DNA of 64,000 bases from Achromobacter piechaudii NBRC 102461 (GCF_001571245.1 NZ_BCTK01000005.1:620001-684000), one strand, 5' to 3'; numbered from the stretch's first letter, positions 8,687 to 17,422 are shown. Numbers and translations are program-made. The notes: generated by a model not told the origin, from the sequence alone.

Positions 8687-10486
8687 ATGTTTACGACTCG
8701 CCCGGAAATCCTTGGCACCTTCGGTGTCGTGACCTCTACCCATTGGCTGGCCAGCGCGGCAGGCATGTCGCTGCTGGAACGCGGTGGCAACGCCTTCGAC
8801 GCCTGCGTGGCCTCGGCCTTCGTGTTGCAGGTGGTCGAGCCCCATCTGGTCGGCCCGGCTGGCGAAGTGCCGGCGGTGTTCTATTCGGCGCGTACGGGCA
8901 AGCTGGAAGTGTTGTGCGGCCAGGGCACGACGCCGGCCGCCGCGACGCTTGCGCGATATCGCGCCGAAGGGCTGAAGCTGATTCCCGGCAATGGTCTGCT
9001 GGCCACGGTGATTCCCGGCGCGTTCGACGCATGGATGCTGTTGCTGCGCGATCACGGCACGATGCGCGTGCGCGACGTGCTGGAACCGGCCATCTATTAC
9101 GCCGAACACGGCCACGCGCTGATGCCGCGCATTTCCAACACCATCGCGGGGCTGAAGGATTTCTTTGAGACCCATTGGCCCACGACCGCCTCGGTCTATG
9201 TGCCGGGCGGCAAGGTTCCGGAAGCGAGGAAACTGTTCCGCAATCCGGCGCTGGCCCGCACCTGGACGCGGGTGTTGAAAGAGGCGGAAAGCGTGGGCGC
9301 CGACCGCGAACGCCAGATCGAGGCCGCGCGGGATGCGTTCTATCGCGGCTTCATCGCCGAAGAGATCGACCGTTTCGCGCGCAACACCGACGTCATGGAC
9401 GAAAGCGGTAGCACGCACCGTGGCGTCATCACGGCTGACGACCTGGCCGGCTGGTCGGCCAGCTACGACACCCCGCTGACCTACGACTATCACGGCTACA
9501 CCGTCGCCAAGGCCGGCGCCTGGAGCCAGGGCCCTGTTTTTCTTCAAACGCTGGCGCTGCTCAAGGGCATGGATCTGGCGAGCGTTGGCCCGAACAGCGT
9601 CGAGTTCATCCACCGCGTCACCGAGGCGATGAAGCTGGCGTTTGCCGACCGGGAAGCCTATTACGGCGACCCCGCCTTCATCGATGTGCCGCTGGCGCAC
9701 CTGCTGTCGGACGCCTACAACGACGAGCGCCGCGCCCTGATCGGCGAGACCGCCTCGCACGCGCTGCTGCCCGGCCAGGTGCCCGGTTTCGAGGCGCAGG
9801 TCGCGCGCGTGATGGATACGCTGGAACGGCTGTCCAAGGTGTCCGCGCCGGGCAGCGCCACCAACGAGCCCACGCTGGCCGATATGCGCGCCTCGGCCAA
9901 GCGCGGCGATACCACGCACGTGGATGTGATCGACCGCTGGGGCAACATGATTTCGGCCACGCCGTCGGGCGGCTGGTTCCAATCGTCACCGGTGATACCC
10001 GAACTGGGCTTTGGCTTGAACACCCGCGCGCAGATGTTCTGGCTGGAAGAGGGCTTGCCCGGTACGCTGGCCCCGGGCAAGCGCCCGCGTACGACGCTGA
10101 CGCCGTCGCTGGCGCTGCGCGACGGCAAGCCGTACCTGGCCTTCGGCACGCCGGGCGGCGACCAGCAGGAGCAATGGCAGTTGCTGTTCTTCCTGCGCCA
10201 CGTGCATCACGGGCTGAATCTGCAGGAAGCCATCGATATGCCGATGTCGCACACGATGCACTTTCCCACGTCGTTCTATCCGCGTGACCGCAAGCCGGGC
10301 CATCTGGCGGTAGAGGCCAGCTTTGGCGCAGAGGTGATCGATGGCTTGCGTCAACGTGGGCACGAGATCGAGGAAGTGCCCGAGTGGTCGGTCGGCCGCT
10401 TGACGGCGGCCTCGCGCGATGAAGACGGCCTGCTGCATGCCGCCGCTACGCCGCGACTGATGCAGGCGTACGCCATCGGGCGTTGA
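8687..10486 (+). CDS. Gamma-glutamyltransferase family protein (Ntn hydrolase)
   Basis: A 599-aa member of the gamma-glutamyltranspeptidase family, which cleaves or transfers gamma-glutamyl groups from glutathione and related amides. The proenzyme self-cleaves before a threonine; the matching motif GDTTHVDV places that nucleophile at Thr409, giving a large and a small subunit. Downstream, NMISATPSGGW and TLTPSLALRDGKP fit the small-subunit active site. ATG 8687 has AGGA seven bases upstream. There is no signal peptide, so unlike the periplasmic E. coli enzyme it should be cytoplasmic; some relatives act on other amides or in acylase roles, so the substrate is open. It has its own transcription start after the terminator at 8615-8648. 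Confidence 0.92.
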   Translation: MFTTRPEILGTFGVVTSTHWLASAAGMSLLERGGNAFDACVASAFVLQVVEPHLVGPAGEVPAVFYSARTGKLEVLCGQGTTPAAATLARYRAEGLKLIPGNGLLATVIPGAFDAWMLLLRDHGTMRVRDVLEPAIYYAEHGHALMPRISNTIAGLKDFFETHWPTTASVYVPGGKVPEARKLFRNPALARTWTRVLKEAESVGADRERQIEAARDAFYRGFIAEEIDRFARNTDVMDESGSTHRGVITADDLAGWSASYDTPLTYDYHGYTVAKAGAWSQGPVFLQTLALLKGMDLASVGPNSVEFIHRVTEAMKLAFADREAYYGDPAFIDVPLAHLLSDAYNDERRALIGETASHALLPGQVPGFEAQVARVMDTLERLSKVSAPGSATNEPTLADMRASAKRGDTTHVDVIDRWGNMISATPSGGWFQSSPVIPELGFGLNTRAQMFWLEEGLPGTLAPGKRPRTTLTPSLALRDGKPYLAFGTPGGDQQEQWQLLFFLRHVHHGLNLQEAIDMPMSHTMHFPTSFYPRDRKPGHLAVEASFGAEVIDGLRQRGHEIEEVPEWSVGRLTAASRDEDGLLHAAATPRLMQAYAIGR

Positions 10487-10586
10487 CCGTTGTGGTGTGA
10501 TCGGGCCTCGCCGTGCGCGAGGCCCGCGTCGGACCTGTCGTGATGCCGCCTTGCGGCGTTTTGCCGGCATGGGCTATCTTTCTCCC

Positions 10587-11561
10587 ATGACTTCTTCCGA
10601 CCAGCGCCAAGGCACCGGAGCGCCCTCCCTGACGGGACAAGAGCCGCTATTCATCGTCCTCAACACCGGATCGGGGCGCGGCGACGCGCAGGTCCTGCAA
10701 GACACCATCCGAGGCATTCTCGATGAGGCGGGCCGGCGTTACACGCTGATGCCCGTGGACGATCCCACCCACCTGACCGAAACCGCGCAGGACGCCGTCA
10801 AGCGCGCGCAGGACGAAAAGGGCGTCGTCATCGCGGCTGGCGGCGATGGCACGCTGAACGCGGTGGCCGCCACCGTGCTTGGCAAGGGGGTGCCGTTCGG
10901 CATCCTGCCGCAGGGCACGTTCAATTACTTCGGCCGCGCTTACGGGATCTCGCAAGAGACAGACGTGGCGCTGCGCGGCTTTCTGCAAGGCCATATCGAA
11001 CCGGTGCGCGTGGGCCAGTTGAACGGCCGGCTGTTCCTGGTCAACGCCAGCCTGGGGCTGTATCCCACGCTGCTGGAAGACCGCGAAGCCTACAAGCAGC
11101 GATTCGGCCGCAGCCGGCTGGTGGCGCTGTGGTCCGGCGTGGTGACGCTGCTGCGCGCGCCGCGCCAACTGCGGCTGCAACTCGAAGAGAAGGGCGGGGT
11201 GCGCGACCTGCGCACGCCGACGCTGGTGGTGGGCAACAACAAGTTGCAGCTGGAGCATGTCGGCATCGAATCCGAAGACCTGGAACGCGACCGGCTCGTC
11301 GCCATGACGGTCAAGCCGGTTGGTACGCTGGCGCTATACGGGCTGCTGCTGCGCGGGCTGTTCAGCCGGCTGGGCGAAGCCGAGCACGTCATCAGCTTCG
11401 GCTTTCAGCGCATGACGGTGCGCATCCGCGGGCGCCATCGCGTCAAGGTGGCGATGGACGGCGAAATCTCGTGGATGAACACGCCGCTGGAATTCAAGGT
11501 GGCCGAGGAAAAGCTGCCGCTGGTGGTGCCGGCCGACCCGCAATACCTGGATCGCTCATGA
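10587..11561 (+). CDS. Diacylglycerol/lipid kinase (YegS/DgkB-like)
   Basis: A 324-aa lipid kinase of the diacylglycerol-kinase catalytic family, which phosphorylates diacylglycerol or a similar lipid alcohol with ATP. The nucleotide-binding signature GGDGTLNAVA and the following LPQGTFNYFGR are typical, and the C-terminal beta-sandwich ends in IRGRHRVKVAMDGE. Upstream in-frame starts exist at 10497 and 10569; I prefer ATG 10587, as the protein before the kinase fold is already short on homology and a TATCTT box sits 6 bases before it. It overlaps the next gene by ATGA, so kinase and phosphoesterase are translationally coupled. Confidence 0.9.
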   Translation: MTSSDQRQGTGAPSLTGQEPLFIVLNTGSGRGDAQVLQDTIRGILDEAGRRYTLMPVDDPTHLTETAQDAVKRAQDEKGVVIAAGGDGTLNAVAATVLGKGVPFGILPQGTFNYFGRAYGISQETDVALRGFLQGHIEPVRVGQLNGRLFLVNASLGLYPTLLEDREAYKQRFGRSRLVALWSGVVTLLRAPRQLRLQLEEKGGVRDLRTPTLVVGNNKLQLEHVGIESEDLERDRLVAMTVKPVGTLALYGLLLRGLFSRLGEAEHVISFGFQRMTVRIRGRHRVKVAMDGEISWMNTPLEFKVAEEKLPLVVPADPQYLDRS

Positions 11562-12361
11562 CGCGGATACTGCAACTGTCGGACACGCATTTCGGTACCG
11601 AGCGCAAACCCGTCGTCGAGGCCGCGCTGGACCTGGCGCGGTCGCTCAATCCGGATCTGGTGGTGGTAAGCGGCGACATCACGCAGCGTGCGCGCCGCGC
11701 GCAGTTCGCGGCGGCGCGCAAGTTCATCGAGCGCCTGTCGCTGCCCGTGCTGACCGTGCCGGGCAACCACGACATCCCGTTGATCAACCTGTTCGCCCGC
11801 GCCTTGAATCCCTACGGCAACTACAAGCGGGCGCTGGGCGCGGTGCTGGAACCGGTGTTTGAAAACCCGTGTCTCCTTGCCATCGGCGTGAACACGACGC
11901 GGCCGCGCCGCCACAAGGACGGCGAGATTTCCGACGCGCAGATCGCGCGGGTTGCGCAGCGCCTGCGCCAGGCGCGGCCGGGCCAGTTGCGCGTAGTCGT
12001 GGCCCATCACCCGGTGCGCGCCAAGGTGGAATCCGACCTGTCGAACCTGCTCAATGGGCGCGAGCGCGCGCTGGCGGCGTGGGCGCAGGCAGGCATCGAT
12101 CTGGTGCTGGGCGGCCACATCCACCTGCCCTATGTGCTGCCGCTGTCGGCGGGCGGGCTGCCGGCAGGATGGATCGTGCAAGCCGGCACCGCGTGTTCGC
12201 GCCGGGTGCGAGGCAGCGTGCCCAACTCGGTAAACGTGATCACGCGCGAAGGCGAAGGCGACCAGCAGATATGCCATGTCGAACGCTGGGACTACGCCGA
12301 GGCCACCCACGTTTTTGCACCGGTCGACAAGACCCTGGTGACCACTGTTGACCGCCGGTGA
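11558..12361 (+). CDS. Calcineurin-like metallophosphoesterase (CpdA/Icc-like)
   Basis: A 267-aa class III phosphodiesterase with the full binuclear metal-site set: DTHF near the N-terminus, SGDITQRA, GNHDIP, VAHHPV and GGHIHLP. The substrate is not evident; family members hydrolyse cyclic nucleotides, phospholipid headgroups or UDP-sugars. The start is fixed by the 4-base ATGA overlap with the lipid kinase, and the PAP2 phosphatase starts 7 bp after its stop. That setting favours a phospholipid or lipid-phosphate substrate, but this is inference. Confidence 0.92.
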   Translation: MTRILQLSDTHFGTERKPVVEAALDLARSLNPDLVVVSGDITQRARRAQFAAARKFIERLSLPVLTVPGNHDIPLINLFARALNPYGNYKRALGAVLEPVFENPCLLAIGVNTTRPRRHKDGEISDAQIARVAQRLRQARPGQLRVVVAHHPVRAKVESDLSNLLNGRERALAAWAQAGIDLVLGGHIHLPYVLPLSAGGLPAGWIVQAGTACSRRVRGSVPNSVNVITREGEGDQQICHVERWDYAEATHVFAPVDKTLVTTVDRR

Positions 12362-12368
12362 GCCCTGA

Positions 12369-13133
12369 ATGAGCGATACCTACGCGGCGTGGGCTGCGGC
12401 CCATGCCCTTGAATTGTTTATTGCGTTGCCGCTGTTGACGGGCGCGATGGCGCTGTTCGTGCTTCGCGCCTTGGCCGGCTGCCCTTTGAAGACGCGCCGC
12501 CGCGCCTTCGTGGGGGGCGTCTCGCTGGCGTTGCTGGTATTCGGTGTGCTGGCTTGGGCAGTGCACACCCAGGGCAGGGTGGTTGCGTTCGACGCCGAGT
12601 TGGCCGACGCTTTGAGCATGTCGATGGAATCGTCGCTGCTGTGGCTGCTGTCCTGGTTCACGTATCTGGGCGACCGCGATTTCCTGACCGTCGTCAGCGT
12701 CTTGATGACGCTCTATCTCCTGTGGACCGGCTGGTGGCGGTTGGCGGCATTCTGCGCGCTGACCACGGGTTTGGGCGGTGCGCTCAACTGGGTGCTCAAG
12801 CACAGCTTTGAACGCGTCCGGCCTGACCACGACCACGGCTTCGTGGCGGCGGCGGGGTGGAGCTTTCCCAGCGGCCATGCCTCGGCGGCCATGGCCGTGT
12901 ACGGCACGGCCTGCTATCTGGTGTGGCGCCTGGCGCCTGCGTCATGGCGCTGGCCAAGCGTGGCGCTGGCGGCCGCGCTGATCATGGCGATCGGCCTGAG
13001 CCGCATTCTGCTTCAGGTGCACTTTGCCAGCGACGTGGCGGCGGGCTTTGCCGTCACGCTGGCGTGGCTTGCCCTTTGCGTGGCCGTGGCCGAACGCTGC
13101 TGCCAGTCACGCCGGGCACAACAAGAGCCGTAA
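12369..13133 (+). CDS. PAP2-family membrane lipid phosphatase
   Basis: A 254-aa multi-pass membrane protein of the type 2 phosphatidic-acid phosphatase family (phosphatidate, undecaprenyl-diphosphate or phosphatidylglycerophosphate phosphatases). All three catalytic motifs are visible: KHSFERVRP, PSGHAS and SRILLQVHFASD, with the nucleophile histidine in the last. Several hydrophobic segments precede and follow. It is third in an operon with a lipid kinase and a metallophosphoesterase, so the three together could turn over lipid phosphates. Its last 27 bp overlap the 3' end of the converging gene. Confidence 0.92.
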   Translation: MSDTYAAWAAAHALELFIALPLLTGAMALFVLRALAGCPLKTRRRAFVGGVSLALLVFGVLAWAVHTQGRVVAFDAELADALSMSMESSLLWLLSWFTYLGDRDFLTVVSVLMTLYLLWTGWWRLAAFCALTTGLGGALNWVLKHSFERVRPDHDHGFVAAAGWSFPSGHASAAMAVYGTACYLVWRLAPASWRWPSVALAAALIMAIGLSRILLQVHFASDVAAGFAVTLAWLALCVAVAERCCQSRRAQQEP

Positions 13134-13544
13134 AAGCCGGCGCTGTATGCCGCTGGTGTCTTCGGCGGTCAGGCCGGGGATGCTGGTGTAGCGGCCGCCT
13201 GCGACAGTGACGGCGCGGTCCAGTTGGTGCGCGCGTTCCGGGGGCGGCGGCGCCAGGTCCACGATCAGCTTGCCCAGGATGGGTGCAGTCACCGCGCCAT
13301 CGCTGAAGCGTTCCAACGTGCGGTCGATCTCCCGCTCGCGCGGCAGGGCCAGCACGATGGTGTCCGATTCCATCAATGCTTCGCAGGCCGAGGTCGCCAG
13401 CGTGGCGGAGCCGCGAAAGGGCTCGCAGCGTTCCGGGTCGATGTCGTACAGGGTCAGCGCGATGTCCGGTTCGGCTTCCAGCAGACGCCGGGCGGCCATC
13501 GTGCCGGTGTCGCCCATGCCGACGATGCTGATGCGCAGGTTCAT
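13107..13544 (-). CDS. Truncated NAD(P)-binding Rossmann protein (6-phosphogluconate/3-hydroxyisobutyrate dehydrogenase N-domain)
   Basis: A 145-aa protein resembling only the N-terminal NAD-binding domain of beta-hydroxyacid dehydrogenases. It starts with RISIVGMGDTGTMAARRL (GxGxxG fold), keeps the DLAPPPP and GGRYTSIPGLTAEDTSG region where family members read DxSTxxP and GGxxxDAPVSGG, then ends abruptly in an Arg/Leu tail. The all-helical C-terminal domain with the catalytic lysine is missing, so dehydrogenase activity is unlikely. The start is set by an ATGA overlap with the thioesterase gene. The last 27 bp are antisense to the PAP2 gene end. It may be a decaying remnant or a small cofactor-binding protein. 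Confidence 0.7.
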   Translation of the reverse strand: MNLRISIVGMGDTGTMAARRLLEAEPDIALTLYDIDPERCEPFRGSATLATSACEALMESDTIVLALPREREIDRTLERFSDGAVTAPILGKLIVDLAPPPPERAHQLDRAVTVAGGRYTSIPGLTAEDTSGIQRRLLRLLLCPA

Positions 13545-13984
13545 GGCTTGGGCACGGACCACGTGCTCACGATATGGGCTACGGGCTCGTCGGAGCCTTC
13601 GCCGGTCAGGATGACTTCGCCCGCCGACAACCGGCCCACCTTGAGCAGCCGGGCATCGGCATGGATGGCGCCCGCGGGGCTTTTGCGCAGGAAGTTGATG
13701 GTCAGGCTGGCCGTCACGGCGTGCGTCTGCCCCGTGGCGCCCACGACGGCGGCGTACATGGCCAGATCCGCCAGCCCCATCAGCATCGGCCCTGCCACGA
13801 TCCCGCCCAGGCGCTGGTGCGCTTCGCGGGCCGGCAATACCGCGCGGGCGGTGCCGCGCCCGATGCGCACCACGTCGATGCCCAACAACAGCGAAAAGGG
13901 ATGCTGGTCGGCCAACAGGATGTGAAAGTCGGCCAGGGTGATCAGCGGCGCGTCGGCGTCTGCGGTCAGGAGGGTTGCGGTCAT
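13541..13984 (-). CDS. PaaI-family hotdog thioesterase
   Basis: A 147-aa single-hotdog-domain protein of the PaaI/4HBT group, which hydrolyses acyl- or aryl-CoA thioesters. The core LGGIVAGPMLMGLADLAMYAAV matches the long hotdog helix with its catalytic acidic residue (the D of ADLAM), and LTINFLRKSPAGAIHADARL the following sheet. The start codon at 13984 overlaps the TetR stop as ATGA, and its own stop overlaps the next start in the same way, so it is the middle gene of a tightly coupled three-gene operon likely controlled by that TetR protein. Substrate unknown. Confidence 0.87.
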   Translation of the reverse strand: MTATLLTADADAPLITLADFHILLADQHPFSLLLGIDVVRIGRGTARAVLPAREAHQRLGGIVAGPMLMGLADLAMYAAVVGATGQTHAVTASLTINFLRKSPAGAIHADARLLKVGRLSAGEVILTGEGSDEPVAHIVSTWSVPKP

Positions 13985-14595
13985 CGTTGCTCCAGGGCGA
14001 GGCAATATTGGTCCAGCAAGGCGTCGGCCTGCTGACCCAGGGATTTCAGGCGATGCGTGTGCTGCAACAGCAACAGTCCCATCAGGTAGGTGAACACGTT
14101 CATCTGTTCGACCGCGACCATGCCGGGGTCCCAGGCCTTGGTGCGTGCGAGCGCCGCGCCGATAAGGTCCACGCACTGGCGCAGGCGGGCGTTGAGCTTT
14201 TCGTCCATTTCCCTGCCCAGTCCGCGCGGGCCCAATCCCTGGAACAGGTACAGGCCCAGGGAAAAATCCGTGCGCCGCTGGGCGTAGTAATCGAAGAAGG
14301 TGTGGATGGTCTTGCGCGCCGCGCCGGACGCGGGCCAGGCCGAGGCCTCGGTCAGGTGGTCGTGCAGGCCTCGCAGCGATTCGTCCAGCAATTCGCCATA
14401 GAGCGCTTCCTTGCCGCCAAACCAGGGATAAATCGCGCCGGTGGTGCAGCCGGCCTCTTTCGCAATCGCGCGGATCGTGGTCTTTTCCAATCCGTCCCGC
14501 GCGAACACGCGCCGAGCGGCGTCCAGGATCATCTGCCGGCGCAGGGCATTGAGGCGTTCATTGCGTTCGGTGCGATCGGAAGATGAGGTCGGCAT
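13981..14595 (-). CDS. TetR/AcrR-family transcriptional repressor
   Basis: A 204-aa TetR-type regulator. The N-terminal DNA-binding domain is textbook: RQMILDAARRVFARDGLEKT, then IRAIAKEAGCTTGAIYPWFG with the recognition helix and KEALYGELL. The C-terminal ligand-binding part is all-helical and family-specific. It heads an operon with a thioesterase and a truncated Rossmann protein, both coupled by ATGA overlaps, which suggests autoregulation and a response to an acyl-CoA or related compound. A 13-bp inverted repeat 52 bp upstream is a candidate operator. Confidence 0.92.
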   Translation of the reverse strand: MPTSSSDRTERNERLNALRRQMILDAARRVFARDGLEKTTIRAIAKEAGCTTGAIYPWFGGKEALYGELLDESLRGLHDHLTEASAWPASGAARKTIHTFFDYYAQRRTDFSLGLYLFQGLGPRGLGREMDEKLNARLRQCVDLIGAALARTKAWDPGMVAVEQMNVFTYLMGLLLLQHTHRLKSLGQQADALLDQYCLALEQR

Positions 14596-14646
14596 GGGGT
14601 TTCGGAAGAGGGCGGGGCGAGTCGATCATATCGACGATTTTTATTT

Positions 14647-14659
14647 ATAACAACGTTAT
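14647..14659 (-). promoter_or_regulatory. Candidate TetR operator
   Basis: A perfect inverted repeat ATAAC-AAC-GTTAT lies in an AT-rich patch 52 bp upstream of the TetR start codon, where its promoter should be. TetR-family proteins usually bind such short palindromes near their own promoter. No experimental support. Confidence 0.35.
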
Positions 14660-15051
14660 CAGAATGGGGCGCGCGGCCGAGTCCAGCGGACGCCTTTGCG
14701 GGCCACCAGACCGGTTTCCGAGTACAAAGCAGGCAGGGGAAGAGGCGAAAGGCCTCTGAAAGCGCATTGGAAAAAGTCCTCGAATAATTGGGGGCAGGGC
14801 TGCAAGTCGCATGGATACGTGCTTACCCGTTTTGACTCGGGTTAGCCCTAACACCATTGGACGGACGCGATCCCGATGTTGCAAGATCCCAACAGGGGTG
14901 TCGCAAACCTGCACTTTTCTGACGCCGACCATAGCCAGTCCCCCCGATTTTTGATGCAATAGCGTCAACTTCCCTTCGCGGAGTTAGGGGGGCGGCAGGC
15001 TGGTTTGCTGGATTGCTGCTCTTGTCACTCAAATCAACGGAGATTTCTTAA
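14660..15051 (+). other. Long leader/promoter region of the porin gene
   Basis: About 390 bp without a convincing gene; short frames on the minus strand here have no recognisable domain. It holds a 12-bp dyad GTTAG-CC-CTAAC at 14841-14852 beside a TTGACT at 14832-14837, and a ribosome-binding GGAG at 15039-15042, 9 bases before the porin ATG. I could not pair the TTGACT with a good -10. Such a length fits an environmentally regulated porin promoter. Confidence 0.4.
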
Positions 15052-16167
15052 ATGAAAAAGACTCTGCTCGCTGCCGCCCTGCTCGCCGGTTTTGCCGGTG
15101 TCGCCCAGGCAGAAACGTCTGTTACCCTGTACGGCATCATCGACACGGGCCTCGGCTACAACAAGATCAGCGGCGCCCCGAACGATGCGGCCAACGGCAG
15201 CCGTTTTGGCATGATCAACGGCGTTCAGAACGGTTCGCGCTGGGGTCTGCGTGGTTCGGAAGACCTGGGTGACGGCCTGCGCGCTGTTTTCCAACTGGAA
15301 TCGGGCTTCAACTCCGGTAACGGCAACTCCGCTCAAGGCGGCCGCCTGTTCGGTCGTCAAGCCACCGTCGGTCTGGCCAGCGACAGCTGGGGTCAACTGG
15401 ACTTCGGTCGCCAAACCAACATCGCGTCGAAGTACTTCGGCTCGATCGATCCGTTCGGCGCTGGCTTCGGTCAAGCTAACATCGGCGTGGCTCTGAGCGC
15501 CGCCAACACGAACCGCTACGACAACATGGTCATGTATCAGACCCCGTCGTTCAGCGGCTTCCAGTTCGGCGTCGGCTACTCGTTCAACGTGAACGACACC
15601 AACGCTGCTCAAACCGGCTTCAAGACCGCCGACAACACCCGCGCCATCACGACCGGTCTGCGCTACGTCAACGGCCCCCTGAACGTCGCCCTGACGTACG
15701 ACCAACTGAACGCCTCGAACAAGCTGTCGTCGGCTTCGGTTGACGCCACCCCGCGTCAGTACGCCATCGGCGGTTCGTACGACTTCGAAGTTGTGAAGCT
15801 GGCTCTGGCCTATGCTCGCACCACCGACGGCTGGTTCGCCGGTCAAGGCGTCGACACCAACGTCGGCAGCGTCAACTTCGGCGCCAACGCCTTCGCTGAC
15901 GGCTTCAAGGCCAACTCGTACATGGTCGGCCTGTCCGCCCCGATCGGCGGCGCAAGCAGCCTGTTCGGTTCGTGGCAGCGTGTTGACCCCTCGAACGACA
16001 AGTTGACCGGCGGCGATGCCACCACCAACGTGTACTCGCTGGGCTACACCTACGACCTGTCCAAGCGCACCAACCTGTACGCTTACGGTTCGTACGCTAA
16101 GAACTACGCCTTCATCGACGACGTCAAGTCGACCGCTGTCGGCGTCGGTGTCCGCCACCGCTTCTAA
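15052..16167 (+). CDS. Gram-negative trimeric porin (OmpC-like, Porin_4 type)
   Basis: A 371-aa general-diffusion outer-membrane porin. The signal peptide (MKKTLLAAALLAGFAGVAQA, cleavage after AQA) leads into ETSVTLYGIIDTGLGY, the standard first strand of betaproteobacterial porins. SRWGLRGSEDLGDGLRAVFQ and the C-terminal GVGVRHRF with terminal Phe are the expected assembly signals. The codon usage is strongly biased to ct/tcg codons, as for a highly expressed gene. It is monocistronic: a long leader precedes it and a strong terminator follows. Confidence 0.95.
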   Translation: MKKTLLAAALLAGFAGVAQAETSVTLYGIIDTGLGYNKISGAPNDAANGSRFGMINGVQNGSRWGLRGSEDLGDGLRAVFQLESGFNSGNGNSAQGGRLFGRQATVGLASDSWGQLDFGRQTNIASKYFGSIDPFGAGFGQANIGVALSAANTNRYDNMVMYQTPSFSGFQFGVGYSFNVNDTNAAQTGFKTADNTRAITTGLRYVNGPLNVALTYDQLNASNKLSSASVDATPRQYAIGGSYDFEVVKLALAYARTTDGWFAGQGVDTNVGSVNFGANAFADGFKANSYMVGLSAPIGGASSLFGSWQRVDPSNDKLTGGDATTNVYSLGYTYDLSKRTNLYAYGSYAKNYAFIDDVKSTAVGVGVRHRF

Positions 16168-16239
16168 TCCACTGCAGGGCGCAAGCCCTGTCTGGATATA
16201 AAGCGCAAGCGAACGAACGGGCTGCGGCTCGTTCGTATA

Positions 16240-16268
16240 AAGCCACCCTTCGGGGTGGCTTTTTTTTG
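16240..16268 (+). terminator. Rho-independent terminator of the porin gene
   Basis: A 9-bp stem (AAGCCACCC / GGGTGGCTT) with a TTCG tetraloop and a T run. A second hairpin with arms ACGAACG / CGTTCGT lies just upstream (about 16213-16236) and may protect the 3' end. Confidence 0.93.
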
Positions 16269-16424
16269 TGCTTTGGTTTGATTTTTTACCCCGCGCAGGA
16301 GCTTGTCAGCCGAGTCCTGTATGCTTGCGGTTCTGGTCCGAAAACTGCAATTGTTCCATTTGAGGAATGCAGTCTTTCACCCGTTGTTCAAGCTACAGAG
16401 TTCAGCCGGAAGTAACCACGCGAA

Positions 16425-16433
16425 TGCTACAAT
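16425..16433 (+). promoter_or_regulatory. Candidate extended -10 promoter of the nuo operon
   Basis: TG-C-TACAAT forms an extended -10 element 31 bp before the nuoA start codon. A matching -35 is weak, which extended -10 promoters tolerate. The remainder of 16270-16424 shows no other clear signal. Confidence 0.4.
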
Positions 16434-16464
16434 CCTAAGGTTTGCGCATTTGACGGACGCCTGA

Positions 16465-16824
16465 ATGAACCTGCAACAGTATTTTCCCGTCCTGCTGTTT
16501 ATCGTAGTGGCCACCCTTATCGGGTTCGCGCTTCTAACGGCCGGCTCCCTCCTTGGCCCGCGGCGTCCCTACGCTGAGAAGCTGTCGCCCTATGAGTGCG
16601 GCTTCGAAGCGTTTGAAGACGCGCGCATGAAGTTTGACGTGCGCTACTACCTGGTGGCGATTCTGTTCATTCTTTTCGACCTGGAAATCGCGTTCCTGTT
16701 CCCGTGGGCCATTGCCCAAGGCACAGTCGGGCTCGTCGGTTTCTGGACGGTCATGGTTTTCCTAGCCGTGTTGACCGTCGGCTTCATCTACGAATGGAAA
16801 AAGGGCGCGCTGGATTGGGAATAA
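16465..16824 (+). CDS. nuoA: NADH-quinone oxidoreductase subunit A
   Basis: A 119-aa membrane subunit of proton-pumping complex I. Three hydrophobic helices are visible, with the conserved loop [21 protein letters not shown] between helices 1 and 2 that lies near the quinone site, and [12 protein letters not shown] in helix 2. It is the first gene of a complete nuo operon in canonical order. Confidence 0.97.
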   Translation: MNLQQYFPVLLFIVVATLIGFALLTAGSLLGPRRPYAEKLSPYECGFEAFEDARMKFDVRYYLVAILFILFDLEIAFLFPWAIAQGTVGLVGFWTVMVFLAVLTVGFIYEWKKGALDWE

Positions 16825-16870
16825 ACCCGCTTCGGGTTGTTTTCTTCACCGCACGCTATCAGAGACGAAT

Positions 16871-17347
16871 ATGGCTATAGACGGCATTCTCAAGCAAGGG
16901 TTCATCACAACCAGCGCCGACAAGTTCCTTAATTGGGCGAAGACCGGCTCCATGTGGCCCATGACCTTCGGTCTGGCCTGTTGCGCGGTTGAGATGATGC
17001 ACGCGGGCGCTGCCCGTTATGACCTGGACCAGTTCGGCATCATCTTCCGACCCAGTCCGCGTCAGTCCGATCTGATGATCGTCGCTGGCACGCTGTGCAA
17101 CAAGATGGCGCCGGCGCTGCGCAAGGTCTATGACCAGATGCCCGAACCGCGTTGGGTCGTGTCCATGGGCTCCTGTGCCAATGGCGGCGGCTACTACCAC
17201 TACTCGTATTCGGTGGTGCGTGGCTGCGACCGCATCGTACCGGTAGACGTCTACGTGCCGGGCTGCCCGCCCACGGCCGAGGCGCTGGTCTACGGCTTGC
17301 TGCAAATGCAGAACAAGATCCGCCTGACCAACACGATTGCGCGCTGA
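16871..17347 (+). CDS. nuoB: NADH-quinone oxidoreductase subunit B
   Basis: A 158-aa peripheral-arm subunit holding cluster N2, the last [4Fe-4S] centre, which passes electrons to quinone. The four ligands are Cys37 and Cys38 (adjacent, as is diagnostic), Cys102 ([10 protein letters not shown]) and Cys132 ([11 protein letters not shown]). It follows nuoA by 46 bp. Confidence 0.98.
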   Translation: MAIDGILKQGFITTSADKFLNWAKTGSMWPMTFGLACCAVEMMHAGAARYDLDQFGIIFRPSPRQSDLMIVAGTLCNKMAPALRKVYDQMPEPRWVVSMGSCANGGGYYHYSYSVVRGCDRIVPVDVYVPGCPPTAEALVYGLLQMQNKIRLTNTIAR

Positions 17348-17422
17348 TCTTTCGCCCCGTCCGCGGCAGTCCTTGCCGCCGACCCTGCGAAACCAGCGTA
17401 TCGGATCACCTAAGCGTACAAG

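Noticed and set aside
14645..15032. Short minus-strand frames in the porin leader
   Set aside because: No recognisable domain, no ribosome site, and composition unlike the neighbours; better explained as promoter/leader DNA.
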